Assembly: GCA_000310025.1 (NCBI GenBank)
Contig: FN649742.1
Span: 1,080,066 to 1,144,065, forward strand
Reading direction: 5' to 3'
Length of the DNA stretch: 64,000 nucleotides
From: Ectocarpus siliculosus
Lineage: Eukaryota > Sar > Phaeophyceae > Ectocarpales > Ectocarpaceae
Numbering within the stretch: the stretch's first letter is position 1; each line of letters opens with the position of its first letter. Of the stretch, positions 63,346-64,000 are shown piece by piece. The translations under genes were made by a program, and so were the position numbers. Under the pieces are notes generated by a model. It worked only from the letters and a program-made list of their open reading frames with translations, searched no databases and was not told the DNA's origin.

Positions 63346-64000
63346 CTGAGAAAGAGAGAGAGAGAGGGAGAGTGGTCAGAAGAAATGACCGGCGAGGGGG
63401 TGGTAGGTATACTATTGCACCATCCCATCATACCCTGCAATACGTTTGACGTATATATATACGTGCCGCTTGCTCTCATGGCATTCGACAAATCACGCCA
63501 AGCCGCCTCCCCGAGCACGTGTGCTCTAAACGGTTGAGCCTTGCAGACAAAATATCCAAGAGATATCCCCCTTAACCCCCCCCCCCCCCGTAACCGTAAT
63601 GGTGGTCGAGTAGATCATGTTGTGCGGGGTCGAGAAACCTCACTCCGCGCAACGGGGGATGATCGCACCACGTTGTGTTAAAATGGTCAAGCTTCCTCGA
63701 GGCAGTTACACAGTGCTTACAACTGTCTCTGGAAGTGAAAGCACCAGAAAATAAATTAAGTCATACGTAGCTGTCATCCGTACGCAAGGAAGTAAGCACA
63801 AGATGCCGAACACCCTTAGCAGGATGCAGCTCACCCTTCATGCGACTCGCCAAATACCTCACGGCGCTTCGCGCTTGGTGATGTGAGAGCCTGGTCCGGT
63901 GAGAACCCGGCGTGCTCCGTCCCGGCTTTGTAAGGATGCGAGGTCAATGGTCAAACGACTACGGCATGCACGACTATGAGTACACCCCCCCCCCCCCCCC
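63346..64000 (-). other. PRMT7 intron, open at the right edge
   Basis: No further PRMT7 exon is recognised before the edge. Poly-C runs lie at about 63576-63588 and at the very end of the window. Confidence 0.5.

Overview
The window looks like nuclear DNA from a photosynthetic stramenopile, most likely a brown alga of the Ectocarpus type. This is inference from gene style, not from a database match. The genes are intron-rich: 3 to 16 coding exons, GT-AG introns mostly of several hundred bases, and neighbours often on opposite strands. There are many CT/GA, CAG/CTG and pure G or C runs. One enzyme carries a signal peptide followed by an Ala/Arg-Ser-Phe motif, as in heterokont plastid presequences. 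Degenerate Ty1/copia and other dispersed repeats lie between and inside genes. I rebuilt nine protein-coding genes exon by exon, checking splice sites and codon phase at each junction.

Layout from left to right. (1) 106-5214, minus: a serine/threonine protein kinase with a long low-complexity N-terminal part and a membrane segment. (2) 7350-10880, minus: an isochorismatase-family hydrolase, seven exons, catalytic triad intact. (3) 13680-14445: a broken Ty1/copia pol remnant, part of it inverted. (4) 14702-15964, plus: a small RING-H2 protein. (5) 20550-25296, minus: a MYST histone acetyltransferase with chromo barrel, C2HC finger and HAT domain. (6) 26985-33257, plus: N-acetylglutamate synthase. 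(7) 35516-37354, minus: prefoldin subunit 2. (8) 37715-46357, plus: a membrane-anchored aspartic protease with a 2.65 kb first intron. (9) 47745-58726, minus: eukaryotic glycyl-tRNA synthetase, 16 exons, containing the only assembly gap. (10) 59907 to beyond the right edge, minus: the C-terminal half of a PRMT7-type arginine methyltransferase.

The genes do not form a pathway or cluster. They are ordinary housekeeping and regulatory genes: chromatin and protein modification (MYST, PRMT7, kinase, RING), arginine synthesis, translation, chaperoning and proteolysis. I found no CRISPR array, operon, defence island or gene cluster. The main points for a second look are local: frame lesions plus a lost motif-2 arginine in the glycyl-tRNA synthetase; a false gap flanked by a smeared duplicate of the same sequence; a three-copy dispersed repeat ending in (CAA)n; a rearranged copia remnant; a non-RD kinase joined to a membrane segment; and a RING-H2 finger with one zinc ligand replaced.
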